Positions 1 to 5,976 are shown, counted from the stretch's first letter. The stretch is 6,581 nt of DNA from Chloroflexota bacterium (GCA_013153135.1 JAADFA010000020.1:1-6581), one strand, 5' to 3'. Program-made: numbers and translations. Notes: a model not told the origin generated them from the sequence alone.

Positions 1-204
1 TTCGTCTTGCCCTCGGACCCTATCTTCGGCCTCGCGATGGAAATGCCCGAGCGTTTTGTAACGTATGTCCTCGTACCCCACGGTGCGTCCGTCGCGCACT
101 ATGGGCCCTGGGTCGCGCTACTTCGACCGCCGCCGAACTTCGTGCTGTTGGAAGCCTGGACGAACTGGGCCCTCTACCAACGTGCACCGTGGGAACAGGA
201 GTAA
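1..204 (+). CDS. C-terminal tail of an unidentified protein, cut by the left window edge
   Basis: The first frame is open from base 1 and ends at TAA (202-204), giving 67 visible residues. No start is visible, so this is the 3' end of a longer gene. The tail has an aromatic- and proline-rich, strand-like pattern: a 'PERFVTYVLVP' stretch, then 'GPWVALLRPPP', and a polar end. This loosely recalls the soluble C-terminal end of bacterial integral-membrane glycosyltransferases (GT39/PMT-like), where a short 'vdYvLvp' strand is common. That resemblance is from memory and weak, so no function is assigned. There is no membrane segment, signal or catalytic motif in the visible part. It converges on the lipoprotein gene across a 102-base gap. 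The coding call is supported by the lack of any competing frame with recognisable protein and by the tidy stop before an intergenic stretch. Confidence 0.6.
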   Translation, partial: FVLPSDPIFGLAMEMPERFVTYVLVPHGASVAHYGPWVALLRPPPNFVLLEAWTNWALYQRAPWEQE

Positions 205-211
205 AGGGCTG

Positions 212-225
212 CCTGGGTGCCCAGG
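212..225 (+). repeat. Short GC hairpin just after the left-edge gene
   Basis: CCTGG (212-216) and CCAGG (221-225) form a 5-bp stem with a 4-base loop, 7 bases after the TAA stop of the left-edge gene. No T-run follows, so it is not a classical intrinsic terminator. It could still protect or end the transcript. This is a weak call, since such stems arise by chance in GC-rich DNA. Confidence 0.25.
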
Positions 226-268
226 GCGCCAGTCAATTATTCATCAAGTTAGCCAAAACGCCGCGCTA

Positions 269-287
269 ATTTAGACCCTTTCTAAAT
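269..287. terminator. AT-rich inverted repeat between convergent genes, possible weak terminator
   Basis: ATTTAGA (269-275) and TCTAAAT (281-287) are a perfect 7-bp inverted repeat around the loop CCCTT. It lies between the + strand gene ending at 204 and the - strand lipoprotein gene ending at 307, where a bidirectional terminator would be expected. The stem is AT-rich and neither strand has a clear T-run right after it, so termination activity is uncertain. Confidence 0.3.
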
Positions 288-306
288 AAGCAACCCTTTG
301 CGCCAA

Positions 307-1143
307 TCACGGCACTGGCGTCTCGGGGCCTGAAGGCGTAGGGGGCAGAGGGAGCGCGGGCAGACCATCATCGCCGAGGCCAAGAACGTCGCATTTGCTA
401 CCATAGGCATCCGTCAGCGCGACAATCCACGTTGCCCCTTCAGGTATGTAACGGCACGGTACCACGACATGCAGGCGGCCAGATTCGTCTACCCACGCGC
501 GGTAACCCTTCAAGGCCACGTCCTGCCAGCGTCCAAAACGTACCCAATCAGCCCAACGTTTCAGGCGTTCCCGTTCCGGATTCCAACGGAAGTTCAAACT
601 TAGAAAGCCTAGGTTGTCAAAATACCACGTGCGCGAGGGCGGGTTGCGCAGGGGTTTTTCCGGATGGTAAAACTCGATGCCTCCGGCGAAACCCGTTGGA
701 CCGATGGGTTCGGCTAACAGAACCACAAAGTGGTAAAGGCACTCTTCATCCGCGGGCCACGATGCGGTCGCGGCCGCGTGGTAGATGTCAACCCCAGGGG
801 GCAATACGAACCGGGCAGGCTTGCCCGTGCTGCAGTAGATACCATCACCCAGGGCATCCGTCGCGGCCACGCCGTTGGGCGGCGGGGTGGGCGTCGGCCA
901 AGGCGTTGGGGTCGCGGTGGCCGTTGGCGTTGCCGTTAATGTGGGGGTAGGCGAGGGCGAGAGCGTAGGTGTCGCAGTGGCTGAGGGTTCAGGGCTCGCG
1001 AGGACCTCTGGCCGTGGCGCTCGTACGGACGCGGTGGGGGTCATACCCCCTGGTGATGCGGCTGTCGGATGCGCGGCGGAACGCTGGCAGCCCAACACAA
1101 GCAGCCCGAGCAGTCCCCAGAACCATACCCACCGCGCACTCAT
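307..1143 (-). CDS. Exported lipoprotein with Pro/Thr/Ser linker and an unrecognised C-terminal domain
   Basis: The product has 278 residues. Residues 1-18 form a type II signal peptide: a short basic start, a Trp/Leu-rich core and the lipobox V16-L-G-C19. Cys19 would be lipidated and hold the mature protein on the outer face of the membrane. Residues about 20-90 are a low-complexity spacer, strongly Pro/Thr/Ser from 50 on, of the kind that lifts a domain off the membrane. Residues about 91-260 form a globular domain rich in Trp and Tyr, with four cysteines (104, 135, 230, 251) that could make disulfides. The last 18 residues are again proline-rich. I do not recognise the domain and see no catalytic motif, so a binding or structural role is only a guess. 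The frame stays open upstream to 1425, but ATG 1143 is chosen because GAGGAGGAG precedes it, the signal peptide begins there, and a TATAAT box lies at 1174-1179. It is divergent from dedA and apparently monocistronic. Confidence 0.85.
   Translation of the reverse strand: MSARWVWFWGLLGLLVLGCQRSAAHPTAASPGGMTPTASVRAPRPEVLASPEPSATATPTLSPSPTPTLTATPTATATPTPWPTPTPPPNGVAATDALGDGIYCSTGKPARFVLPPGVDIYHAAATASWPADEECLYHFVVLLAEPIGPTGFAGGIEFYHPEKPLRNPPSRTWYFDNLGFLSLNFRWNPERERLKRWADWVRFGRWQDVALKGYRAWVDESGRLHVVVPCRYIPEGATWIVALTDAYGSKCDVLGLGDDGLPALPLPPTPSGPETPVP
874..996 (-). repeat. Low-complexity Pro/Thr/Ser linker coding segment
   Basis: This covers residues about 50-90 of the lipoprotein, dominated by alternating Pro and Thr with Ser and Ala. 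At DNA level it is an imperfect 6-base periodicity of Pro and Thr/Ala codons, C-rich on the coding strand and G-rich on the + strand. Such tracts expand and contract easily, so its length is likely to differ between relatives. Confidence 0.7.
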
Positions 1144-1149
1144 GAGCCT

Positions 1150-1158
1150 CTCCTCCTC
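1150..1158 (-). promoter_or_regulatory. Ribosome binding site that fixes the lipoprotein start
   Basis: On the - strand GAGGAGGAG ends 6 bases before ATG 1143. It is a strong match to the Shine-Dalgarno consensus. It selects ATG 1143 over the upstream in-frame possibilities, which would put about 94 non-signal residues in front of the signal peptide. Confidence 0.8.
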
Positions 1159-1173
1159 GCGCGAAGTGTGATC

Positions 1174-1202
1174 ATTATACCAGCCTAAAATCTTCGCTCC
1201 AG
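1174..1202 (-). promoter_or_regulatory. Promoter of the lipoprotein gene (extended -10)
   Basis: The - strand carries a perfect TATAAT at 1179-1174 preceded by TGG, giving the extended -10 form TGnTATAAT. At a 17-base spacing the -35 position (1202-1197) reads CTGGAG, a poor match to TTGACA, as is common when the extended -10 is present. Transcription would start near 1167, about 24 bases before the ATG. The -10 lies 30 bases from the start codon, nearly the same as at pckA. Confidence 0.65.
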
Positions 1203-1222
1203 TGTCCAGAGCGCGGTATAAT
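1193..1222 (+). promoter_or_regulatory. Divergent promoter facing dedA
   Basis: A perfect TATAAT sits at 1217-1222 on the + strand, preceded by GCGCGG. The best -35 candidate is TTCGCT at 1193-1198 with an 18-base spacer, matching about half of TTGACA. Transcription would begin near 1229, leaving a leader of about 177 bases before dedA. That start also rules out the longer in-frame dedA reading from 1202. The -35 zone overlaps that of the lipoprotein promoter on the other strand. The box is convincing, but its assignment to dedA is by position only. Confidence 0.5.
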
Positions 1223-1365
1223 CCCCAGCCGCAACCCGGTAGGCCACCGCGGATCCAACGAACTTTGGCATCAAACTCCGCTGTTCCCTCGCGCCCCTTA
1301 ACGCCCGGCTGGCCTGCCCCTCGCATCCACCCGCGTCCCGGCTCGCGCCTTTGGCCCACAAGCCC

Positions 1366-1384
1366 CGGCGCGCCACACGCGCCG
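1366..1384 (+). promoter_or_regulatory. GC hairpin in the dedA leader just upstream of its ribosome binding site
   Basis: CGGCGCG (1366-1372) and CGCGCCG (1378-1384) are a perfect all-GC 7-bp inverted repeat around the loop CCACA. The stem ends 8 bases before AAGGAGGA (1393-1400) and 21 bases before the ATG. No T-run follows, so it is not an intrinsic terminator. It could act on ribosome access or transcript stability. The function is inferred from position only. Confidence 0.35.
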
Positions 1385-1392
1385 AAGATGCC

Positions 1393-1400
1393 AAGGAGGA
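1393..1400 (+). promoter_or_regulatory. Ribosome binding site that fixes the dedA start
   Basis: AAGGAGGA lies 5 bases before ATG 1406. The reading frame is open back to 1202, and this site together with family length (220 residues) decides the start. Confidence 0.85.
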
Positions 1401-1405
1401 TCTCA

Positions 1406-2068
1406 ATGGATTGGCTAAAGACCATTCTTGATATCTTTTTGCATCTAGACGTCTATCTTGGCCAACTAATCCGCGATTTCGGTCCCTGGATTTACGCCAT
1501 CCTGTTCATTACCATTTTCCTCGAGACGGGCCTGGTCGTAACCCCCTTCTTGCCCGGCGATTCGCTACTCTTCGCCGCGGGGACCTTCGCGGCCTTGGGC
1601 GAGATGAACGTATGGGGCTTGTTCATCTTGCTCACCAGCGCGGCCATTCTCGGCGACACCGTCAACTATTGGATCGGGCACCGTATCGGCCTGCGCTTGT
1701 TTTATTCCCAAAATCCCTTCCTTCGCCGCCTCCTCAAGGAGGAATACCTTCACAAAACCCAGGAGTTCTACGCGAAATACGGTGGGTTCGCGGTGGTCCT
1801 TGGCCGTTTCGTTCCAATTGTCCGCACCTTTGTCCCCTTTGTCGCCGGGCTCGGGACCATGGATTACGGCAAGTTTCTGTACTACAACGTCATGGGGGCC
1901 ATTGCCTGGGTTGGGCTCTTCCTTTTCCTGGGCTATTTCTTTGGCAATATCCCCATCATTAAGGAAAACTTTCATTACGCCGTAATGGGCATCATCCTGG
2001 TCTCGGTGCTGCCCATGGCGTGGGAATGGTGGAAAGCGCGCCGCGCGGCTGCCCGGGCAGAGGGATGA
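1406..2068 (+). CDS. dedA: DedA family membrane protein (undecaprenyl-phosphate/lipid transporter family)
   Basis: The product has 220 residues, matching E. coli DedA (about 219) and YqjA (220). It is an inner-membrane protein of the DedA/UptA superfamily. Known members recycle undecaprenyl phosphate or other lipids across the membrane and support proton-motive-force and envelope homeostasis; the exact substrate here is not shown. The family's charged residues are all present: E40 in 'FLETG', D52 in 'PFLPGDSLLF', and R134 and R140 in 'GRFVPIVRTFVPF'. These match E39, D51, R130 and R136 of YqjA. Hydrophobic stretches lie at about 28-62 (with a Pro/Gly break at 47-51), 69-92, 126-150, 158-180 and 190-206, followed by a basic cytoplasmic tail. 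The wording 'CETGLVVTPFLPGDSLLF', as I recall E. coli DedA, is closer here than YqjA or YghB. The start is fixed by AAGGAGGA 5 bases upstream. The gene stands alone, divergent from the lipoprotein gene and convergent with pckA. Confidence 0.93.
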   Translation: MDWLKTILDIFLHLDVYLGQLIRDFGPWIYAILFITIFLETGLVVTPFLPGDSLLFAAGTFAALGEMNVWGLFILLTSAAILGDTVNYWIGHRIGLRLFYSQNPFLRRLLKEEYLHKTQEFYAKYGGFAVVLGRFVPIVRTFVPFVAGLGTMDYGKFLYYNVMGAIAWVGLFLFLGYFFGNIPIIKENFHYAVMGIILVSVLPMAWEWWKARRAAARAEG

Positions 2069-2076
2069 GCCAAAAA

Positions 2077-2106
2077 GCCCCGGTATCCTCTGAGGGATAC
2101 CGGGGC
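2077..2106 (-). terminator. Strong hairpin terminator for pckA, shared convergent gap with dedA
   Basis: GCCCCGGTATCC (2077-2088) and GGATACCGGGGC (2095-2106) make a perfect 12-bp stem around the loop TCTGAG. On the - strand it is followed directly by TTTTT (2076-2072), the classical intrinsic form, 22 bases past the pckA stop. On the + strand it begins 8 bases after the dedA stop, but the T-rich stretch comes only at 2124-2127. It therefore fits pckA best and may also serve dedA less efficiently. Confidence 0.9.
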
Positions 2107-2128
2107 ATCCTAGGTTAGCGTAATTTTA

Positions 2129-3664
2129 CTAACTGCGCGCTTGAGCTAATGCCTCATCAAACAAGCGCTTGAGGTACGCGGCCTTTTCTTCGTAGGCCTT
2201 TTGATCAGCCCAAGTCTGCCAAGGCCGTAGCACCTCAGCCGGTACTCCCGGCACCTGGGTCGGGATGAACAAGCCGAAGTACGGCTCTTGCTCAAAGGGC
2301 ACGTCTTTGAGCAGGCCCCGCTGCACCGCATGCACCATCGCGCGGGTGTACGGCAGGGGGAAGCGATGCCCCACGCCATAGGGGCCGCCCGTCCAGCCCG
2401 TGTTCAACAGCCATACTTCAGTGCCGTTACGTTGCACCAGCTCCACTAACATATCTGCATAGCGCTTGGGGTGGTGGACCAAGAAAGGCGCGCCAAACGC
2501 GGCGCTAAAGGTGGCTTTGGGGTCTTTCACACCTCGTTCGGTGCCCGCAAGTTTGGCCGTATAACCTAACAAGAAATAATCGCGGATTTGTTCCGGTGTC
2601 AATTTGGCCAAGGGAGGCAACACGCCGAACGCATCCGCGCTCAAGAAGAAGACCACCTTTGGATGGCCTGCCCGGCCCTCCGGGTCCACATTGGGGAGGA
2701 AACTCAACGGGAAGGAGCCACGGGTATTTTCCGTATACCTTCCATCGTTGAAATCTACCACGCGCGTATCCGGGTCCATGACCACGTTCTCGAGAATAGC
2801 GCCGAAGCGGTGCACCGCGTTCCAAATCAGCGGTTCATGCTCGGCCGACAGGCGGATCACCTTCGCGTAACTGCCTCCCTCAAAGTTGAACACGCCATCA
2901 TCCGCCCAACCGTGCTCATCATCACCAATGATGGTACGCTCCGTATCCATCGAGAGGGTTGTCTTTCCCGTGCCCGAAAGGCCAAAGAACAAGCTCACAT
3001 CATTTTTATCTTGCCCGTAGTTTGCTGAACAATGCATGGAAAGCACCCCACGCAGGGGCAGTTCATAATTGAGCGCGGTAAAAATGGACTTCTTAACTTC
3101 ACCTGCGTACGCGGTACCGCCAATGATGACCTCTTTGCGGCCCAGGTGCAGAATGATAAACGCTTCGGAGCGGGTGCCGTCGACTTCGGGCGTAGCTTTG
3201 AAGTACGGCGCGTGCAAGATGGTGTATTCGGCAAAAACTGGATGTTCGCCCTCCAACGGCAAGAACATATTGCGCGCAAAGAGCGCGTGCACCGGCGACT
3301 CGGTGATCATGCGCACCCGGATACGGTGTTCCGGATGCGCGCCCGCGTAGACATCCTGACCATAGAGCATCTTTTTGCCCTGCAGATAGGCCAGCAAACG
3401 CCCGCGCAGGCGCATGTACGCATCCTCGTCAAAAGGCACGTTGACTTCGCCCCACCAAATGTGGGCCTCGGTCTGCGGTTCCCGAACCACGAATTTATCG
3501 CGTGGCGATCGTCCCGTGTAAGGGACTGTGTTGATAACGATCGCGCCGTCGTGGCTCAACTGCCCCTGACTTTGCGTTACCGCATGCTCGTACAAGACAC
3601 CCCGCCGCAGGTTCCAAAGCACCTGCGTGCCAGCGAGTTCTGGGGGAACACGGTGCGACGTCAT
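2129..3664 (-). CDS. pckA: Phosphoenolpyruvate carboxykinase, ATP type (EC 4.1.1.49)
   Basis: The 511-residue cytosolic enzyme turns oxaloacetate plus ATP into phosphoenolpyruvate, CO2 and ADP, the entry step of gluconeogenesis, and can run in reverse. Landmarks in order: R52 in 'TGRSPRDK' (substrate Arg); Y186 and K191-K192 in 'YAGEVKKS' (one Lys binds Mn); H211 in 'SMHCSAN' (Mn ligand); P-loop 'GLSGTGKTTLS' at 228-238 with K234; kinase-2 'IGDDEHGW' with D248-D249 (metal); R315 in 'TENTRGS'; 'AKLAGTERG' at 370-378; and R441 near the adenine site. All correspond to known E. coli PCK residues. The P-loop and lack of GTP-type motifs mark the ATP-dependent family. It is somewhat shorter than E. 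coli PCK (540), mostly at both ends, with no key residue lost. ATG 3664 follows AGGAGG by 8 bases. A TATAAT box at 3696-3701 suggests its own promoter, and a strong terminator follows the stop. Confidence 0.97.
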   Translation of the reverse strand: MTSHRVPPELAGTQVLWNLRRGVLYEHAVTQSQGQLSHDGAIVINTVPYTGRSPRDKFVVREPQTEAHIWWGEVNVPFDEDAYMRLRGRLLAYLQGKKMLYGQDVYAGAHPEHRIRVRMITESPVHALFARNMFLPLEGEHPVFAEYTILHAPYFKATPEVDGTRSEAFIILHLGRKEVIIGGTAYAGEVKKSIFTALNYELPLRGVLSMHCSANYGQDKNDVSLFFGLSGTGKTTLSMDTERTIIGDDEHGWADDGVFNFEGGSYAKVIRLSAEHEPLIWNAVHRFGAILENVVMDPDTRVVDFNDGRYTENTRGSFPLSFLPNVDPEGRAGHPKVVFFLSADAFGVLPPLAKLTPEQIRDYFLLGYTAKLAGTERGVKDPKATFSAAFGAPFLVHHPKRYADMLVELVQRNGTEVWLLNTGWTGGPYGVGHRFPLPYTRAMVHAVQRGLLKDVPFEQEPYFGLFIPTQVPGVPAEVLRPWQTWADQKAYEEKAAYLKRLFDEALAQARS

Positions 3665-3695
3665 GGCTCGCGCCTCCTAAAGTGGAATTGTTGGC

Positions 3696-3701
3696 ATTAT
3701 A
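3696..3701 (-). promoter_or_regulatory. -10 box of a pckA promoter
   Basis: The - strand reads GGCGGTATAATGCC here, with a perfect TATAAT 31 bases before the pckA ATG. No TTGACA-like hexamer is found 16-18 bases upstream. Transcription would start near 3689. The box lies in the 78-base gap after der, so pckA can be expressed apart from der. An inverted repeat, CCGCCC/GGGCGG (3702-3707 and 3722-3727), flanks the upstream side and overlaps the -35 zone. This could be an operator, the stem of a der terminator, or chance in GC-rich DNA. Confidence 0.55.
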
Positions 3702-3742
3702 CCGCCCGGGGCGAGCCCGAGGGGCGGCCGTCCGAAACCGAG

Positions 3743-5155
3743 CTACTTCGCGCGCTTGCCCTTCTTGCGGCGCTCCCGCTCCTTGAGCAGCAGGCGGATG
3801 GGCGTGCCTGGGAAGGGATGCGCTTCGCGAAGGCGATTTTCCAAATAACGCAGGTATGAAAAATGAGCCAGCTTTGGATCATTTACCCGCAGCATAAATG
3901 TGGGCGGCGCAACCCCAACTTGAGCCGCGAAATAAATTTTAAGCGCCTTCGAGCCTTTCATAGGCGGCGGGGGATGCTGGTCCACCGCATCGCCGATAAT
4001 GCGATTGACCAGCGACGTAGGCAGGCGGGTATAGCGAGCCTGATACACCTCCAGGGCCGTGGGCAAAATCTGGCCGACGCGCTGCCCCGTCTTTGCCGAA
4101 ACATAGAGAATGGGCGCGTAGTCCAGAAAATGCAACGCCCGCCGCACGTGCTCGGTAAAACGGTTCATGGTGTACGCATCCTTCTCGATCGCGTCCCACT
4201 TATTAACCACGATAACCACCGACGCGCCCGCGTCCTGGATATAGCCGCCAATGTGTGCGTCCTGGGCGGTCACGCCTTCGGTAGCATCGATCACCAACAA
4301 GGCCACATCCGCCCGCTGGAGTGCGCGCAACGCGCGCAGCACACTGTATTTTTCCACGCCGGGCTCAATGCGCCCCTTGCGGCGGATGCCCGCGGTATCA
4401 ATAAGCACCACATCTTGGCCGAAATAACGCAGCCGCGTATCCACCGCGTCCCGGGTTGTACCGGGGATGTCACTGACCAACACCCGCTCCTGGCCAAGCA
4501 ACCGGTTGAGCAAGCTAGACTTGCCAACATTAGGCCGCCCCACGATGGCCAGTTTGGGCACATCCTCGTCATCCGTTTGCTCATCAAAGCGTGGAGCCCA
4601 TGGAATGATCTCGAGCAAACGGTCCAACATATCACCCAAGCCGCGGCCGTGCAGGGCCGAGATGGGGATGGGATCCCCGAAACCAAGCTCGTAAAACGCG
4701 TACAGGTCCTCGGCCTTTTGGTCCGAGTCCACCTTATTAACCACCAAGAGCACAGGCGGATGGGGCTTATCGCCCTTGCGTTGTTGCAACCGACGCAACG
4801 TCTCCGCGACAGCCCGGTCGGCCGCGGTGACCCCGCTCTCCGCGTCGACCACAAACAGCACCGCGTCGGCGGCCTGGATGGCCTCCGCAGCCTGCTGGCG
4901 GATAGCGTCGATAAACGGTGCGGAGTCCACAGAAAGGGGCTCTTTGCCCCGGCTGGCCGCGGTCGGGTCCAGCCCACCGGTGTCGACCACGTCAAAGACT
5001 CGATCCAACCATTCCGCGGTACCGACCAGCCGGTCGCGGGTAGTCCCGGGCACGTCGTTGACCACCGCGCGACGTTCGCCAATCAAACGGTTGAACAGGG
5101 TCGACTTGCCCACATTGGGCCGACCGACAATAGCCACCAAAGGACGACGGGGCAT
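3743..5155 (-). CDS. der: Ribosome assembly GTPase Der (EngA)
   Basis: The 470-residue product has two tandem Era-like GTPase domains and a C-terminal KH-like domain, the unique layout of Der/EngA, an essential GTPase of 50S subunit maturation. GTPase 1: P-loop 'GRPNVGKS' at 11-18, 'PGTTRD' 36-41, 'DTGG' 58-61, 'NKVD' 140-143. GTPase 2: 'GRPNVGKS' 206-213, 'PGTTRD' 231-236, 'DTAG' 253-256, 'NKWD' 318-321. An acidic linker (about 190-199) joins them. The KH-like domain covers about 355-455 and ends in a very basic tail rich in Lys and Arg (about 457-470), which fits rRNA contact. Switch II of GTPase 1 looks about 12 residues longer than in B. subtilis EngA (residues about 64-78). ATG 5155 is preceded by GAGGAGGT at 6 bases. 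It follows fkbM by 50 bases without an obvious promoter, so the two may share a transcript. pckA lies 78 bases downstream. Confidence 0.97.
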   Translation of the reverse strand: MPRRPLVAIVGRPNVGKSTLFNRLIGERRAVVNDVPGTTRDRLVGTAEWLDRVFDVVDTGGLDPTAASRGKEPLSVDSAPFIDAIRQQAAEAIQAADAVLFVVDAESGVTAADRAVAETLRRLQQRKGDKPHPPVLLVVNKVDSDQKAEDLYAFYELGFGDPIPISALHGRGLGDMLDRLLEIIPWAPRFDEQTDDEDVPKLAIVGRPNVGKSSLLNRLLGQERVLVSDIPGTTRDAVDTRLRYFGQDVVLIDTAGIRRKGRIEPGVEKYSVLRALRALQRADVALLVIDATEGVTAQDAHIGGYIQDAGASVVIVVNKWDAIEKDAYTMNRFTEHVRRALHFLDYAPILYVSAKTGQRVGQILPTALEVYQARYTRLPTSLVNRIIGDAVDQHPPPPMKGSKALKIYFAAQVGVAPPTFMLRVNDPKLAHFSYLRYLENRLREAHPFPGTPIRLLLKERERRKKGKRAK

Positions 5156-5205
5156 AGGAAGACCTCCTCAGCGGGGTGCCGTAACGCGCAGTATGCGCCC
5201 AGGGG

Positions 5206-5976
5206 CTACACCTTTTCACGCACAAAAAGCGCGTCTTGCTGCAGAATGCGGTGATCTTGAGGCGCGAGGAATTGACTCCATGCGCCCCGATAGGCAAACC
5301 CCCGCGTGGTCAAAAAATGATACAGCGCGTCAAAGCCCGGCATGCCGTGATAGAGCTCCTCAAACGAAGCCTCAACCAAACACACATCCACCTGGGTCAA
5401 TGTGGCTTCAGCGCCTTCCAACACGGCGAGCTCAAACCCCTGCACGTCGATTTTAAGCAATACACCCGGTTCCAACACAAGCTGGGAGCGCAGTGCGTCC
5501 AACGTCTGTACCTCGACTTCGGTAACGGCCCGCGGCGCGGTCCAAGGGAAGGCCTCCCGGTGGGCCTCAGCCATGGGCAAGAGCGACGATGCGGCCGAGT
5601 ATGCGCTTTGCCACATGGGCAACCGGCCAGGCTCCCGTCCCAAGGCGAGCTGAAACCCCTGCCACCGTCCGCGCGAGCCCATTTTGGCTTGCAACCGTGA
5701 GAACGCCTGGGGTTGCGGTTCAAAAGAGTAAATGCGCGCCTGAGGGAAGGCCACCCACGCGGCCGAGGCGAATTCACCGACGTGCGCGCCCACATCCAGC
5801 ACCGTGCGAATGTGCCACTGGTCCAACCAGGGCACATAGCGCAACATCTTGAGATACTCCGCGAAATGAGCCCCACGCCACAGCCCTCGGAGCAAGCGCG
5901 GGAGCAACCTCGGGCGTTGCAAGGCCTCGAGACTGAACTGCCACAGTTTGGTCACCAGATATCCCGCTCGGCCCAT
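5206..5976 (-). CDS. FkbM family SAM-dependent methyltransferase
   Basis: The 256-residue product has a class I Rossmann methyltransferase fold of the FkbM type (Methyltransf_21). Residues 1-55 are a helical, Arg- and Leu-rich N-terminus. The SAM-binding motif I is 'VLDVGAHVGEFA' (59-70). 'YSFEPQPQAF' (83-92) gives the acidic residue E86 that would bind the SAM ribose. 'LLKIDVQGFELAVLEGAE' (173-190) is the FkbM signature with D177 and E182. FkbM enzymes O-methylate diverse small molecules and sugars, often in polysaccharide or natural-product pathways; the substrate here cannot be read. There is no signal peptide, so it is cytosolic. The start ATG 5976 lies 3 bases after the stop of the upstream gene, and GAGGTGA sits across that stop, which points to translational coupling. 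der follows 50 bases downstream. No other glycan or secondary-metabolite gene is visible in the window to name a pathway. Confidence 0.88.
   Translation of the reverse strand: MGRAGYLVTKLWQFSLEALQRPRLLPRLLRGLWRGAHFAEYLKMLRYVPWLDQWHIRTVLDVGAHVGEFASAAWVAFPQARIYSFEPQPQAFSRLQAKMGSRGRWQGFQLALGREPGRLPMWQSAYSAASSLLPMAEAHREAFPWTAPRAVTEVEVQTLDALRSQLVLEPGVLLKIDVQGFELAVLEGAEATLTQVDVCLVEASFEELYHGMPGFDALYHFLTTRGFAYRGAWSQFLAPQDHRILQQDALFVREKV

Noticed and set aside
205..306. Small gene or RNA in the left convergent gap
   Set aside because: No open frame with a ribosome binding site and no tRNA-like fold was seen. The only structures are two short hairpins.
1202..1405. Possible 68-residue N-terminal extension of dedA
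   Set aside because: The frame is open only because of high GC. It is Pro/Arg-rich, the predicted transcript start (about 1229) is downstream of its GTG, and ATG 1406 has a strong ribosome binding site and gives the usual family length.
1144..1425. Possible N-terminal extension of the lipoprotein
   Set aside because: It would put about 94 residues in front of a clear type II signal peptide, and would span both TATAAT boxes and the dedA start.
3032..3859. 275-codon open frame on the + strand opposite pckA and the end of der
   Set aside because: It is antisense to the P-loop-containing pckA gene, crosses the der-pckA gap and its promoter, and has no recognisable domain.
5186..5198. Small inverted repeat GCGCA/TGCGC in the fkbM-der gap as a terminator
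   Set aside because: A 5-bp stem with a 3-base loop and no following T-run is too weak, and the 50-base gap looks like part of one transcript.
3863..5254. 463-codon open frame on the + strand opposite der
   Set aside because: It lies antisense to nearly all of der, whose motifs are unambiguous. Its translation is rich in His, Arg and Gln without any recognisable domain, and no ribosome binding site was evident. Long antisense frames are expected opposite GC-rich genes.
5206..5976. FkbM gene as part of a natural-product cluster or defence island
   Set aside because: Apart from its coupled surface-protein partner, its neighbours are der and pckA, both housekeeping genes. No polyketide, peptide-synthetase, nuclease or other defence gene is present in the window.
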